This document shows positions 18,219-27,386 of a stretch of 64,000 bases of DNA, one piece after another. Numbering within the stretch: the stretch's first letter is position 1; each line of letters opens with the position of its first letter. Origin of the DNA: Hallella seregens ATCC 51272 (lineage in GTDB: Bacteria; Bacteroidota; Bacteroidia; Bacteroidales; Bacteroidaceae); assembly GCF_000518545.1 (NCBI RefSeq), contig NZ_JADU01000010.1:62001-126000 (forward strand), written 5' to 3'. Below the pieces are notes generated by a model that was not told where the DNA came from, did not search any database, and was given only the letters and a program-made list of their open reading frames with translations. The position numbers were made by a program, and so were the translations under genes.

Positions 18219-18249
18219 TTGCACAGTTGTCCCCGTTTTCGTATTTTTG
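18219..18249 (+). promoter_or_regulatory. Promoter of the hybrid two-component system gene
   Basis: TATTTTTG at 18242-18249 fits TAnnTTTG, with a TTG at 18219-18221 about 20 nt upstream as a -33 element. Predicted transcription start near 18255. The box lies inside a longer open frame from an ATG at 18227, which rules that start out and favours 18284. Confidence 0.6.
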
Positions 18250-18283
18250 CATGGTCAAATCACTTTTGCCAATGCCCGATGCC

Positions 18284-21200
18284 ATGAAAATACGATTACG
18301 GGGACTGCTCTTGCCCTGCCTGGCTGTCCTTGCCCTGACCATTCGTGCCGAACTGCATACCGAATGCCGCAACCTGTCCATGGAGGACGGTCTACCCTCG
18401 GATGCCGTGCGCAACATCCTGCAGGACAAATACGGCTTTATCTGGCTGGGCACCGATGCCGGACTCTGTCGCTACGACGGCACCGCCATCCAGACTTTCC
18501 GTCTGCCCCATGCGGGAACCGACCAATACATCTCTGCCCTTTGCCGCCTCGGCGACGGCATCCTCGTCGGCACGGTGCGGGGCCCGATGGTGTACAGCTA
18601 CCGCACAGAACGCTTCACTCCCCTTGCCACCAGCCTCCGGCAAACGGTCACTCGCTTTGCCATTGATGCCGACCGCTACATCTGGATGGTGATGCCCGAC
18701 GCCGGCATAGCCTGTTACGATGCGAACACACGGGCCATCCGCCATTACCCTACCCGCCTGTTGGGCGGCATGCCGGGCGACATCGCCATAGACGGCAACC
18801 GCCAGGTGTGGGCACTCCTGCGCACCACCACCCACCCCGGGGCCGGCACCCTGCTTCGGCTGAACAAGGCCCGCAACCGCTTCGAGCCCCAGCAGCTCGG
18901 TCTGCCTCACGCCGAAAGCAAAACCATGGACGGCAAGCATGCCGGCCCCTCACTGCCGGGCATGGCCCTGCGCCCTGCCTCAGACGGCGGTCTCTACATC
19001 GGAACCTGGGACCAGGGACTCTGGCAACTCTCCTCCAACGGCAGTCTGCGCCAGATTCTCAACCCGTCGCTCGCAGGGGTAGGCACCCACGTCCACACGC
19101 TGTTCGAGCAGTCGGCCGACCGACTGCTCATCGGTTGCGAAGAGGGTGTTGTGGCCTGCAACCCCCGCAATGGGCAGTGGGAGTTGCAACGACTGTCCAG
19201 CAACCGCGAATCCACGCCCCAGGAAAAGTTTGTCTATTCCATCATGCGCGATGCCGAGGGAGGCATCTGGTGGGGCACGTTCTACGGCGGCGTGAACTAT
19301 CTCTCGCCCGTGGCCCACCGCTTTCTCACCTTTCGTAACACCGGCATGCCGGGCTCGCTGCGCGGCAACATCGTGGGCCGCTTCCGCGAAGATGCCCGTC
19401 ACCGTGTATGGGTGGCCACCGACGACGGCGGACTCAACTGCCTGGTGGGCAACACTTTTATAAGCTATCCCGGCGAGCAGCAACTCTCGCGCTACAACGT
19501 GCACGCCCTATGGCCCGACGGCGACCAGCTCTGGGTGGGCACGTACAGCAAGGGCATCGTCCGGCTGGACACACGCACCGGCACGCTCAAACTCTACCGC
19601 CTCTCCGCCTCGCCGGGCAGCTGCTATGCCCTCCACATGGATATGCGCCACCAATTGTGGGCTGCCACCATGGAGGGCATCTACCGATACGACGCGCAAA
19701 GCGATGCTTTCAGGCTCGTGCGCAGCCTGGGAGCCTTGACCATGGACATCGAAGAAGACCGCCGAAACGGCACGCTCTGGTTTGCCACACAGGGCAACGG
19801 GCTGTGGAGCTACCGGCCCGCCACCCGCCGGTGGCACCACTATCTGCCCACCCGTGAGCCCTCTTCGCTCCTCTCGGCCGACATCAACTGTCTGCGACTC
19901 ATCGGCCGCCAGCTCTTCATTGCCACAGCCGACGGGCTCTGCGCACTCCAGCTCCAGACGGGCAAATTCCGCCAGATTAGGCTCGACGGCACGCACTCCA
20001 ACATCCGTTGCATCGTGCCCGACGGCAACGACCTGTGGCTCTCCACGGCCGGCGGCATCGTGCGCTGGCGGCCGGGAGCCGACGCACTCGTCTTCAACAA
20101 GTACGACGGCCTGCCCGGAGGCCAGTTCCAGGCCAACTCGGGCACGCGTCTTGCAGACGGGCGCATCCTCTTTGGCTCCACCCGCGGCTGCTGCGCTTTC
20201 CGCCCGGAACAGCTTCACACCAACACCATCGCGCCGCCGGTGTTCATCACGGGCCTCAGCCTTTTCAACCAACCCGTGAGCACAGGCAGCGAAAAGCTGC
20301 CCGAGCCCATCAGCCAAATAGACCACATCGACCTCTCGGCCTCCGACGACATGGTGGGCTTCGACTTCTCCTCGCTCAGCTATTGCTCGCCCGAAAAGAA
20401 CCGATATGCCTACAAACTGGAGGGCTTCGACGACAACTGGCTCTATGCGGGCGGCCGCCATCATGCCACCTACACCAACCTGCCGGCCGGCTCTTACACT
20501 TTCCGCGTGAGGGCTACCAACAACGATGGCGTGTGGTGCAGCCGTGAGGCGCGGCTGCGCGTGGTGGTGCACCCACCCTTCTACTGGTCGTGGCCCGCCC
20601 GCATTCTCTACCTGCTCCTCATCGGGGCCCTCATCAACCGTTACCTCTACTGGCGGCTGCGGCGATCGGAACGACGGCATCAGGACGAACTGAACCGGCT
20701 GCGCGAGAAAAACGAAATGAAGATTCGCGACGCACGGCTGCACTTCTTCACCATGATTGCCCACGAGATACGCACCCCCATCACCCTTATCATCGGCCCC
20801 CTGGAACGGCTCAAGGAGGAGTGGCAGGACATGAGCCGCAACGCGGGCAACGACCACACGGGGCACACGCTGCAGGTCATCGACCGCAATGCGCGGCGGC
20901 TGCTCGACCTGGTGAACCAGCTGCTCGACTTCAACAAAGTGCAGCGACAGTCCATGCAGCTGCGGCCCCAGCCGGAGAATATACGCAGCATCATGCAGGG
21001 TGTGGCGGTGCGCTTCAATCCCTCGATGGAGCAACGGGGCGTCAAACTCACGGCCATCTATCCGCCCGACGACTTTACAGCCGTTGTCGACCGCGAAGCC
21101 GTCACCAAGATCATTAGCAATCTAATGAACAATGCCCTGAAGTACACACGCTCCCGCGTGGAGCTGAACTGCCGGCCCGACGGCTGCCAGGCCGACGGCC

Positions 21201-22309
21201 GGCCGGCTTTCTCCATCAGCGTGAGCGACGACGGCATGGGCATTGCACCCCAAGACCAGGCCCGCGTGTTCGAGGCTTTCTATCAAGCCCACGACAACAA
21301 ACCGGGCACAGGCATCGGCCTGAGCATCGTGAAAGAGCTGGCACAGCTGCACCACGGCCACGTCTCGGTGGCGTCCACGCTCGGACAGGGCTCCACGTTC
21401 ACCGTGACGCTGCCCATCAGCCAGCCCGACGACGTGATTGGCGAAGAGCCGCAACCACTCGCGGCCGTGGCCGACACCCCGGCACCCGCCCCTGCCGACA
21501 CCACCTCCCTGCCCACTCCCCCACCCCCGTCGGACGACCGGCCCACGGTGCTCATCGTGGAAGACGACGAAGACATGCGCCACTTTCTGGCAGCCACTTT
21601 CGCCCACACCTACCAAGTGCTCACCGCCGAGGACGGACAAGCCGCGCTGGAACTGCTCACGAACCACCAGGTAACGCTCATCGTGAGCGACTGGATGATG
21701 CCGCGCATGGACGGGGCGGAGTTCTGCCGCCGTGTGCGGGCCAACCGCGAAACCAGCCATATCGCCTTCATCATGCTCACGGCCAAGACCGACAACGAGA
21801 GCAAGACGGAGAGCATGCACTGCGGAGCCGACGCCTATATCGAGAAGCCGTTCTCCACCAAATATCTGGAGGCCTGCATCGGAAACCTCATCGAAATGCG
21901 GCGCAGGCTCATGCGCAAGTTTGCCAACACCCCCTCGGAGCCCATCTCGCACATGGCCAAGACACCGGTCGACAACGACTTTCTCAACCGCGTGAACGCA
22001 CTCATCGAGGACAATATGACCAATCCCGGCCTCTGTGTGCCGTTTCTGGCCGAGCGGCTGAACATCAGCCGGTCGGGCCTGTTTGCCAAAATCAAGAGCC
22101 TCACCGACGCCACCCCCAACGAGCTTATCCAGGTGGTGCGGCTGCGGCGGGCCGCCCAACTGCTGGGCGAGAACCGCTATCGCGTCAACGAAGTGTGCTT
22201 CATGGTGGGGTTCAACAGCGCCTCCTACTTCTCCAAATGCTTCCAGAAACAGTTCGGCATGAAGCCTGCCGACTGGCCGAAAACAGAATCCTCCGAAAGA
22301 CGCGGGTAG
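18284..22309 (+). CDS. Hybrid two-component system sensor-regulator (HTCS)
   Basis: A 1341-residue single-polypeptide sensor and transcription factor, started at 18284 (MKIRLRGLLLPCLAVLALTI, signal peptide). The periplasmic part has about 14 Reg_prop beta-propeller repeats (YGFIWLGTDAGLCRYDG, RHRVWVATDDGGLNCL) to about 700. A Y_Y_Y domain (YAYKLEGFDDNWLYAG) and a membrane helix (ILYLLLIGALINRYLYW) follow. The cytoplasmic part has HisKA with HEIRTP (His827), HATPase (DDGMGIA, GTGIGLS), a receiver with phospho-acceptor Asp1136 (VSDWMMPRMDG) and an AraC-type HTH ending KQFGMKPADW. Such proteins usually sense an oligosaccharide and activate a neighbouring SusCD operon. The adjacent Sus-like locus is a candidate target, although the GC content of this gene is much higher. 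Confidence 0.95.
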   Translation: MKIRLRGLLLPCLAVLALTIRAELHTECRNLSMEDGLPSDAVRNILQDKYGFIWLGTDAGLCRYDGTAIQTFRLPHAGTDQYISALCRLGDGILVGTVRGPMVYSYRTERFTPLATSLRQTVTRFAIDADRYIWMVMPDAGIACYDANTRAIRHYPTRLLGGMPGDIAIDGNRQVWALLRTTTHPGAGTLLRLNKARNRFEPQQLGLPHAESKTMDGKHAGPSLPGMALRPASDGGLYIGTWDQGLWQLSSNGSLRQILNPSLAGVGTHVHTLFEQSADRLLIGCEEGVVACNPRNGQWELQRLSSNRESTPQEKFVYSIMRDAEGGIWWGTFYGGVNYLSPVAHRFLTFRNTGMPGSLRGNIVGRFREDARHRVWVATDDGGLNCLVGNTFISYPGEQQLSRYNVHALWPDGDQLWVGTYSKGIVRLDTRTGTLKLYRLSASPGSCYALHMDMRHQLWAATMEGIYRYDAQSDAFRLVRSLGALTMDIEEDRRNGTLWFATQGNGLWSYRPATRRWHHYLPTREPSSLLSADINCLRLIGRQLFIATADGLCALQLQTGKFRQIRLDGTHSNIRCIVPDGNDLWLSTAGGIVRWRPGADALVFNKYDGLPGGQFQANSGTRLADGRILFGSTRGCCAFRPEQLHTNTIAPPVFITGLSLFNQPVSTGSEKLPEPISQIDHIDLSASDDMVGFDFSSLSYCSPEKNRYAYKLEGFDDNWLYAGGRHHATYTNLPAGSYTFRVRATNNDGVWCSREARLRVVVHPPFYWSWPARILYLLLIGALINRYLYWRLRRSERRHQDELNRLREKNEMKIRDARLHFFTMIAHEIRTPITLIIGPLERLKEEWQDMSRNAGNDHTGHTLQVIDRNARRLLDLVNQLLDFNKVQRQSMQLRPQPENIRSIMQGVAVRFNPSMEQRGVKLTAIYPPDDFTAVVDREAVTKIISNLMNNALKYTRSRVELNCRPDGCQADGRPAFSISVSDDGMGIAPQDQARVFEAFYQAHDNKPGTGIGLSIVKELAQLHHGHVSVASTLGQGSTFTVTLPISQPDDVIGEEPQPLAAVADTPAPAPADTTSLPTPPPPSDDRPTVLIVEDDEDMRHFLAATFAHTYQVLTAEDGQAALELLTNHQVTLIVSDWMMPRMDGAEFCRRVRANRETSHIAFIMLTAKTDNESKTESMHCGADAYIEKPFSTKYLEACIGNLIEMRRRLMRKFANTPSEPISHMAKTPVDNDFLNRVNALIEDNMTNPGLCVPFLAERLNISRSGLFAKIKSLTDATPNELIQVVRLRRAAQLLGENRYRVNEVCFMVGFNSASYFSKCFQKQFGMKPADWPKTESSERRG

Positions 22310-22327
22310 CGTTCTTTCGGAGGATTC
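22286..22327. terminator. Hairpin overlapping the 3' end of the HTCS gene
   Basis: Perfect 15-bp arms at 22286-22300 and 22313-22327 with a 12-nt loop. The left arm encodes the last residues of the HTCS protein and the TAG stop (22307-22309) sits in the loop. It separates two convergent genes and may act in both directions. No strong T-run. Confidence 0.65.
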
Positions 22328-22376
22328 CGTCTTCACTGTCTGCCGCCCGCACCCCGGCGGGCGGGCAACGGGCAGT

Positions 22377-24179
22377 TTATTCTTTGTTCTGCCGCTTGCG
22401 CTCCAGATGGTCGAGCACCACCTTGCGCATGCGCATGCTCTTGGGAGTCACCTCCACATACTCGTCTTCCTTGATATATTCCAGGCATTCCTCCAGGCTC
22501 ATCACGGTCTTGGGAATCACGCGGGCCTTCTCGTCCGAGCCCGAGGCACGCACGTTGGTGAGCTGCTTGGCCTTGGTGACGTTCACCACCAAGTCGTTGT
22601 CGTGCACGTGCTCGCCGATGACCTCGCCGCCGTAGACCTCTTCGCCCGGGTCGATGAAGAACTTGCCGCGCTCCTGCAACTTGTCTATCGAATAGGCGTA
22701 GGCCGTGCCATTCTCCAACGCAATCATCGAACCGTTGGTGCGTCGCACTATTTCTCCCTTGTAGGGCTGGTACTCCTTGTAGCGGTGGGCCATGATAGCC
22801 TCGCCCTGGCTGGCCGTGAGCACGTTGGTGCGCAGGCCGATGATGCCGCGCGAGGGGATGTCGAACGTGATGTTCACCCGGTCGCCCTCGGTGTCCATGC
22901 CCGTGAGCTCGCCCTTGCGGCGCGTCACCATGTCCACCATTTTGCTGGAATAATCCTGCGGCACATTGATGTCGAGCTCCTCGATAGGCTCGCACTTCAC
23001 GCCGTCAATTTCCTTGTAGATCACCTGCGGCTGGCCCACCTGCAGCTCGAATCCCTCGCGGCGCATGGTCTCGATGAGCACCGAAAGGTGCAGCACGCCG
23101 CGTCCGCTCACAATCCATTTGTCGGTGGAGTCCTCCACGTTGGCCACACGCAGGGCCAGGTTCTTCTCGAGTTCGCTCTTCAGCCGGTCTCCAATCTGGC
23201 GCGAAGTGCAGAACTTGCCCTCCTTGCCAAAGAACGGAGAGTCGTTGATGGTGAAGAGCATGCTCATCGTTGGCTCGTCCACGGCGATGGGGGGCAGGGG
23301 CTCGGGGTTCTCGAAGTCGGCGATGGTATCGCCTATTTCAAACCGTTCCAGACCCACCACGGCACAGATGTCGCCGCTCGCCACGGCGTCGGTGCGCTTG
23401 TGTCCGATACCTTCAAAGGTGTGTAGCTCCTTGATTTTGGTCTTCTCCTTGCTGCCGTCGCGGTGGCAAATGGTGATGTTCATGCCGTCGCGCAGCTCGC
23501 CACGGTGCACCCGTCCCACGGCAATGCGGCCGGTATAGTTGCTGTAATCGAGCGAGGTGATGAGCATCTGGGGCGTGCCCTCGATGTGTTTCGGGCCGGG
23601 AATATCCTCGATGATGCGGTCGAGCAGGTAGTCGATGTTGTCGGTCTGAACCCTGAAGTCCTCGCTCATCCAGCCATTTTTGGCCGAGCCGTACACCACG
23701 GGGAAGTCGAGTTGGTCCTCGGTGGCGTTCAGGTCGCACATCAAATCGAACACCATTTCGTACACCTGCTCGGGCCGGCAGTTGGGTTTGTCCACCTTGT
23801 TCACCACCACAATGGGCTTCAATCCTATCTGCAAGGCCTTCTGAAGCACGAAGCGCGTCTGCGGCATAGGGCCTTCAAAGGCGTCGACCAGCAGCAGACA
23901 GCCGTCGGCCATATTGAGCACACGCTCCACTTCGCCGCCGAAATCGGAGTGGCCGGGCGTGTCGAGAATATTGATTTTAACGTCTTTCCAGTTGATAGAT
24001 ACGTTCTTGGAGAGGATGGTTATCCCCCGCTCGCGCTCCAAATCATTGGAGTCGAGCACCTCGCCGCTGTTATCCTGGCCGTCACGGAACAGTTTGCCGG
24101 CGAGCATCATCTTGTCAACCAGTGTCGTCTTTCCGTGGTCAACGTGCGCAATAACTGCGATGTTACGAATGTCTTGCAT
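22377..24179 (-). CDS. typA: Ribosome-associated GTPase TypA/BipA
   Basis: A 600-residue translational GTPase of the EF-G superfamily. G1 is AHVDHGKTT (residues 11-19), the switch I region has ERGITI (50-55), G3 is DTPGH (73-77) and G4 NKVD (127-130). The EF-G domain II/III/V-like parts follow, and the BipA-specific C-terminal domain ends with [18 protein letters not shown]. Length and order match the family. BipA helps ribosome assembly and translation under stress and low temperature. It has its own promoter at 24226-24233 and is divergent from rpsO. It is convergent with the HTCS gene. Confidence 0.97.
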   Translation of the reverse strand: MQDIRNIAVIAHVDHGKTTLVDKMMLAGKLFRDGQDNSGEVLDSNDLERERGITILSKNVSINWKDVKINILDTPGHSDFGGEVERVLNMADGCLLLVDAFEGPMPQTRFVLQKALQIGLKPIVVVNKVDKPNCRPEQVYEMVFDLMCDLNATEDQLDFPVVYGSAKNGWMSEDFRVQTDNIDYLLDRIIEDIPGPKHIEGTPQMLITSLDYSNYTGRIAVGRVHRGELRDGMNITICHRDGSKEKTKIKELHTFEGIGHKRTDAVASGDICAVVGLERFEIGDTIADFENPEPLPPIAVDEPTMSMLFTINDSPFFGKEGKFCTSRQIGDRLKSELEKNLALRVANVEDSTDKWIVSGRGVLHLSVLIETMRREGFELQVGQPQVIYKEIDGVKCEPIEELDINVPQDYSSKMVDMVTRRKGELTGMDTEGDRVNITFDIPSRGIIGLRTNVLTASQGEAIMAHRYKEYQPYKGEIVRRTNGSMIALENGTAYAYSIDKLQERGKFFIDPGEEVYGGEVIGEHVHDNDLVVNVTKAKQLTNVRASGSDEKARVIPKTVMSLEECLEYIKEDEYVEVTPKSMRMRKVVLDHLERKRQNKE

Positions 24180-24225
24180 TGCCTTTACCTTAATTAGCTA
24201 ATCTTCTGATGTCTGTAATTGCGTG

Positions 24226-24233
24226 CAAAATTA
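24226..24233 (-). promoter_or_regulatory. -7 box of typA
   Basis: On the minus strand this reads TAATTTTG, a perfect TAnnTTTG. The predicted transcription start is near 24219, about 40 nt upstream of the typA ATG. Confidence 0.6.
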
Positions 24234-24277
24234 CAAAAAAAGATTGGAGAAAAGGCTGCCGGGCCAAATCTTTTTAG

Positions 24278-24285
24278 TAACTTTG
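24278..24285 (+). promoter_or_regulatory. -7 box of rpsO
   Basis: TAACTTTG on the plus strand. Predicted start near 24292, giving a leader of roughly 100 nt before rpsO, long enough for an autoregulatory structure of the kind known for S15 in other bacteria. I did not resolve such a structure. Confidence 0.55.
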
Positions 24286-24395
24286 CACCGCATTTTCGGA
24301 AACACCGACGCATTCGATGTCGCCCTACCGTTGTGATTAAGGCGGACGGCGGCAGAGAGATGTGATGATGCAACAACATTAATCATTACAACAAC

Positions 24396-24665
24396 ATGTA
24401 CTTAGACAAAGAGAAGAAAGAGGAAATCTTCGGCCAGTATGGCAAGGCAAACACCGACACGGGCTCTGCAGAGAGCCAGATTGCACTGTTCACCTATCGC
24501 ATTGCACACCTGACCGAGCACGTGAAGGCCAACCACAAGGACTTCGTGACCACCCGCTCGCTGACACGTCTGGTAGGCAAGCGCCGCGCCCTGCTCAACT
24601 ATCTGAAGGATCGCGACATCAGCCGTTACCGTGCCATCATCAAGGCATTGGGCCTGCGCAAGTAG
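24396..24665 (+). CDS. rpsO: 30S ribosomal protein S15
   Basis: An 89-residue protein with the full S15 pattern: NTDTGSAESQIALFTYRIAHL, then HVKANHKDFVTTRSLTRLVG, KRRALLNYLKDRD and IIKALGLRK at the end. It binds the central domain of 16S rRNA early in 30S assembly. It is a single-gene transcript with a promoter at 24278-24285 and a terminator at 24723-24758. The length is exactly that of the family. Confidence 0.98.
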   Translation: MYLDKEKKEEIFGQYGKANTDTGSAESQIALFTYRIAHLTEHVKANHKDFVTTRSLTRLVGKRRALLNYLKDRDISRYRAIIKALGLRK

Positions 24666-24722
24666 TTCCTCTTCGCGGCACGGGCTCCTCTTGGAGGCGG
24701 CCCGCCCCTTTCATCAAGACAA

Positions 24723-24758
24723 AAACCCCGGCTGTCCATCGTGCGACAACCGGGGTTT
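24723..24758. terminator. Terminator after rpsO
   Basis: AAACCCCGG (24723-24731) pairs with CCGGGGTTT (24750-24758). An inner TGTC/GACA stem extends it across one mismatch. It is followed by TCTTGTTTTC on the plus strand, and can also act for the convergent folK operon. Confidence 0.75.
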
Positions 24759-24774
24759 CTTGTTTTCAGAGGGC

Positions 24775-24986
24775 AGGGGCCGCCGCAGGGCCGGCAAGGC
24801 AACGGCCGCACCATGGGCGGCAGACGCCGCGCGATGGCGGTGCAAACGCCATGCGACCACACCGCAAACGCAGCGCAAAAACGCCGCAATCGCAAGGCCG
24901 CCACGCCGCAAACGCAACGCGGCTACACCGCCGACGCAAGAGCCGCCGGCGGTGCACGTGCTGCGGCAGAGTCGCGGAGGCGGGAA
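24775..24986. repeat. GC-rich degenerate repeat island A
   Basis: A stretch built from imperfect reiterations of GCAAACGC, CGCCGCAA and GGCCGCC words (for example CCGCAAACGCAGCGCAAAAACGCC split by small changes). It lies between the rpsO terminator and the end of folK. It gives long open frames on both strands with Arg/Ala-rich low-complexity translations, which I take as artefacts. A similar island sits at 40275-40511. Confidence 0.5.
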
Positions 24987-25412
24987 TCAGAGTGGGTAGT
25001 CGCCCAGAATTTCGCGCAGGGGCTGCATCACAAAATCGCGCTCACGCATGTGGGGATGGGGAATCTGGAGGCCGGGCTCCAAGAGATGGAGGCGGTCGTA
25101 GAGCAGGATGTCGATGTCGATAATGCGGTCGTGATAGACCCCGCCCACCGATTTCTCGCGCCGTCCCAGCCGGCGCTCTATCTGCTGCGTGGCCTGCAGC
25201 ACGCGGCGCGGCGAGAGCGCCGTCTCGCAAAGGGCGCAGGCATTGATGAACAAATGCGACGAGGCGAAGCCCCACGGCTCGGTCTCGTACAGCGACGAAC
25301 GCCTTGTCACGGCCCCCACCTCGCGGGCGAGCAGTGACAAGGCGTTGGCAATGTTGGCTTCCCGGTCGCCCATATTGGTGCCGAGACTGAAGTAGACGCG
25401 GTGCAAACCCAT
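24987..25412 (-). CDS. folK: 2-amino-4-hydroxy-6-hydroxymethyldihydropteridine pyrophosphokinase
   Basis: A 141-residue HPPK that transfers pyrophosphate from ATP to hydroxymethyl-dihydropterin in folate synthesis. It opens with YFSLGTNMGDREANI, then SSLYETEPWGF and FINACALCETALSP. The Mg-binding pair is in RIIDIDILLYD (Asp99 and Asp101). The length is at the short end of the family. Its start overlaps the stop codon of queA by one base (TGATG), so translation is coupled. It is the last gene of the ftsX-to-folK operon. Confidence 0.95.
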   Translation of the reverse strand: MGLHRVYFSLGTNMGDREANIANALSLLAREVGAVTRRSSLYETEPWGFASSHLFINACALCETALSPRRVLQATQQIERRLGRREKSVGGVYHDRIIDIDILLYDRLHLLEPGLQIPHPHMRERDFVMQPLREILGDYPL

Positions 25413-26605
25413 CAGTCCACGATGAGCAGACTGTCGCCGAAGCAGCCGAACATGTAGCCGTGCTTCACGGCCAGGTCATAGCAACGCATCACGTTGTCGT
25501 AGCCGCCGAAGGCCGCCGTCGACATCATGAGCGTGGATTCGGGGTGGTAGAAGTTGGCGATCATCGTGTCGGCCAGCCCGAAATCGTAGGGCGGGAAGAT
25601 GAATTTGCTGGTCCATCCGTCATACTCCTTGAGCAGTCCGTCGGTGCCCACGGCCGTCTCGGTGGCCTTGACCACGCTCGTTCCCACGGCGCATACGTGG
25701 CGGCCGGCGCGCTTGGTGCGGTTCACCAGGTCGCAAGCCTCCCGGCCAATCATCATCTGCTCGGAATCCATCTTGTGCTTCGTCAGGTCTTCCACCTCAA
25801 TGGGCGTGAAGTTTCCGAGGCCGCAATGCAATGTGATGAAAGCGGCATTGATGCCTTTTATCTCCATGCGCTTGAGCAGTTCGCGGCTGAAGTGCAGGCC
25901 CGTGGCCGGGGCTGTGACGGCTCCCTCGTTGCGGGCGAAGACGCACTGGAAGTTCTCCATGTCCTCGGCCGTGGCGTGGGAGCGCACGTGCATGCCGCTC
26001 ATCTTGGGGTCTTCGGGGCGGCCGTTGAGGATATAGGCGGGCAGCGGAGCCTCGCCCAAGGCGAAGAGGTCGCGCTTGAACTGCTCGTGCGGGCAGTCGT
26101 AGAGAAAGCGGAGCGAGCGGCCGCGGCTCGTGGTGTTGTCGTACACCTCGGCCACCATCGTGCCCACCTCGTCGAAAAACAGCTTGTTGCCGATGCGAAT
26201 CTTGCGGGCCGGCTCCACGAGCACGTCCCAGAGGTGGGTCTCTTCGTTGAGTTCGCGCAGGATGAACACCTCGATTTTGGCGTCGGTCTTCTCCTTGGTG
26301 CCGTAGAGGCGAGCGGGAAACACCTTGGTGTCGTTGAGTATAAAGGTATCGCCTTCGTCGAAATAGTCGAGCACGTTGCGGAAGTCGAGATACTGCCCCT
26401 CCACGGGATTGCCCTTGGCATCCTTGTGGAAAAGCTCTATCTCGCCCGTGGTGCGGTGGAGCACCATGAGGCGCGCCTCGTCGCGACGCGTCACCCGGAA
26501 AGAGCCCTTGGTGCCGTCGTCGTTGGTGAACTCGCGCTCGAAGCTGTGCGGATAGAGGGCCACCTGGCTCTCGGGCAGCTTGAATTTGAATTGTGATAAC
26601 TTCAT
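25412..26605 (-). CDS. queA: S-adenosylmethionine:tRNA ribosyltransferase-isomerase
   Basis: A 397-residue QueA, which converts preQ1 in tRNA to epoxyqueuosine using the ribosyl part of SAM. Diagnostic parts are the N-terminal FKFKLPESQVALYP, FILNDTKVFPARLYG (about 87-101), GEAPLPAYI, then AVTAPATGLHFS, HCGLGNFTPI and the C-terminal SKFIFPPYDF with HPESTLMMSTAAF. It is longer than the E. coli enzyme (about 356) because of an N-terminal insertion (EFTNDDGTKGSFRVTR), which I believe is usual in Bacteroidetes. It sits between truB and folK in a tRNA-modification segment of the operon. Confidence 0.96.
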   Translation of the reverse strand: MKLSQFKFKLPESQVALYPHSFEREFTNDDGTKGSFRVTRRDEARLMVLHRTTGEIELFHKDAKGNPVEGQYLDFRNVLDYFDEGDTFILNDTKVFPARLYGTKEKTDAKIEVFILRELNEETHLWDVLVEPARKIRIGNKLFFDEVGTMVAEVYDNTTSRGRSLRFLYDCPHEQFKRDLFALGEAPLPAYILNGRPEDPKMSGMHVRSHATAEDMENFQCVFARNEGAVTAPATGLHFSRELLKRMEIKGINAAFITLHCGLGNFTPIEVEDLTKHKMDSEQMMIGREACDLVNRTKRAGRHVCAVGTSVVKATETAVGTDGLLKEYDGWTSKFIFPPYDFGLADTMIANFYHPESTLMMSTAAFGGYDNVMRCYDLAVKHGYMFGCFGDSLLIVD

Positions 26606-26659
26606 ATATGTCTTTTTTCTGTCTTTCCGGCAGCCCGCGGCGGCCCGGAAACGGGATTG

Positions 26660-27367
26660 CTATGGTTGTGCGGTTTGGAGCGGCTGCGCCTCCAGCCACT
26701 GCTCGAAATGGTCGAAACCGATGCTGTCGTCCACCCTGAAGTCGCCCACGCGGGTGCGCCGCAGCTCGGTGAGAAAGGCGCCGCTGCCCAGTGCGCGGCC
26801 GATGTCGCGGGCCAGGGCACGGATGTATGTGCCCTTGCCGCAGACCACGCGGATGGACATTTGGGCCGTGGCGGGGTCGAAGCGGGTGAGCTCCACACGG
26901 TCGATGCGCACGGTCTTGGGCTTGAGTTCCACGGCCTCGCCCGAGCGGCGCAGGTGGTAGGCCCGGCGGCCGTCCACCTTGCAGGCGCTGTAGGTGGGCG
27001 GCACCTGCTCCACGTCGCCCTCGAAACGGGCGAGCGTGTCGAGCACCATCTCGCGTGTGATGTGGCGCCAGGGGTAGGTGTGGTTCACGCTGTGCTCGCG
27101 GTCGTAGCTGTCGGTCGTGGCGCCGAGCTGCAGGGTAGCCGTGTACTCCTTGGTGTGAGCCTGCAGCCGTTCTATCTGCTTGGTGCACTTTCCGGTGCAG
27201 AGAATCAGCACGCCCGTGGCCAGCGGGTCGAGCGTGCCGGCATGGCCCACCTTGACCTTGCGGCCCAGCTTGCGTGAGAGCAGGTAGCGCACATGGGCCA
27301 AAGCCCTGAAACTCGACATGCGAAAGGGCTTGTCGATGGCGATAATCTCTCCCTGAACGAAATCCAT
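26660..27367 (-). CDS. truB: tRNA pseudouridine-55 synthase
   Basis: A 235-residue TruB, which makes pseudouridine 55 in the T-loop of tRNA. The catalytic motif is GHAGTLDPLATGVL with nucleophile Asp47. Further family motifs are KEYTATLQLGATTDSYD, PPTYSACKVDGRRAY and CGKGTYIRALARDIG. It lacks a C-terminal PUA extension, giving the short form. It lies 19 nt after uppP and 54 nt before queA, on one transcript. Confidence 0.96.
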   Translation of the reverse strand: MDFVQGEIIAIDKPFRMSSFRALAHVRYLLSRKLGRKVKVGHAGTLDPLATGVLILCTGKCTKQIERLQAHTKEYTATLQLGATTDSYDREHSVNHTYPWRHITREMVLDTLARFEGDVEQVPPTYSACKVDGRRAYHLRRSGEAVELKPKTVRIDRVELTRFDPATAQMSIRVVCGKGTYIRALARDIGRALGSGAFLTELRRTRVGDFRVDDSIGFDHFEQWLEAQPLQTAQP

Positions 27368-27386
27368 CTTGCTCTCCGTCAGCCTG

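Noticed and set aside
18227..18283. Upstream start of the HTCS protein
   Set aside because: The promoter -7 box at 18242-18249 lies inside this segment, and the added residues do not form part of a signal peptide.
19508..21034. Minus-strand frame of 508 codons inside the HTCS gene
   Set aside because: Antisense to a continuous and fully recognisable HTCS. GC-rich coding regions give such frames.
24741..25337. Plus-strand frame of 198 codons across island A and folK
   Set aside because: Low-complexity Arg/Ala/Gly translation through a repeat and then antisense to folK. No promoter or homologous domain.
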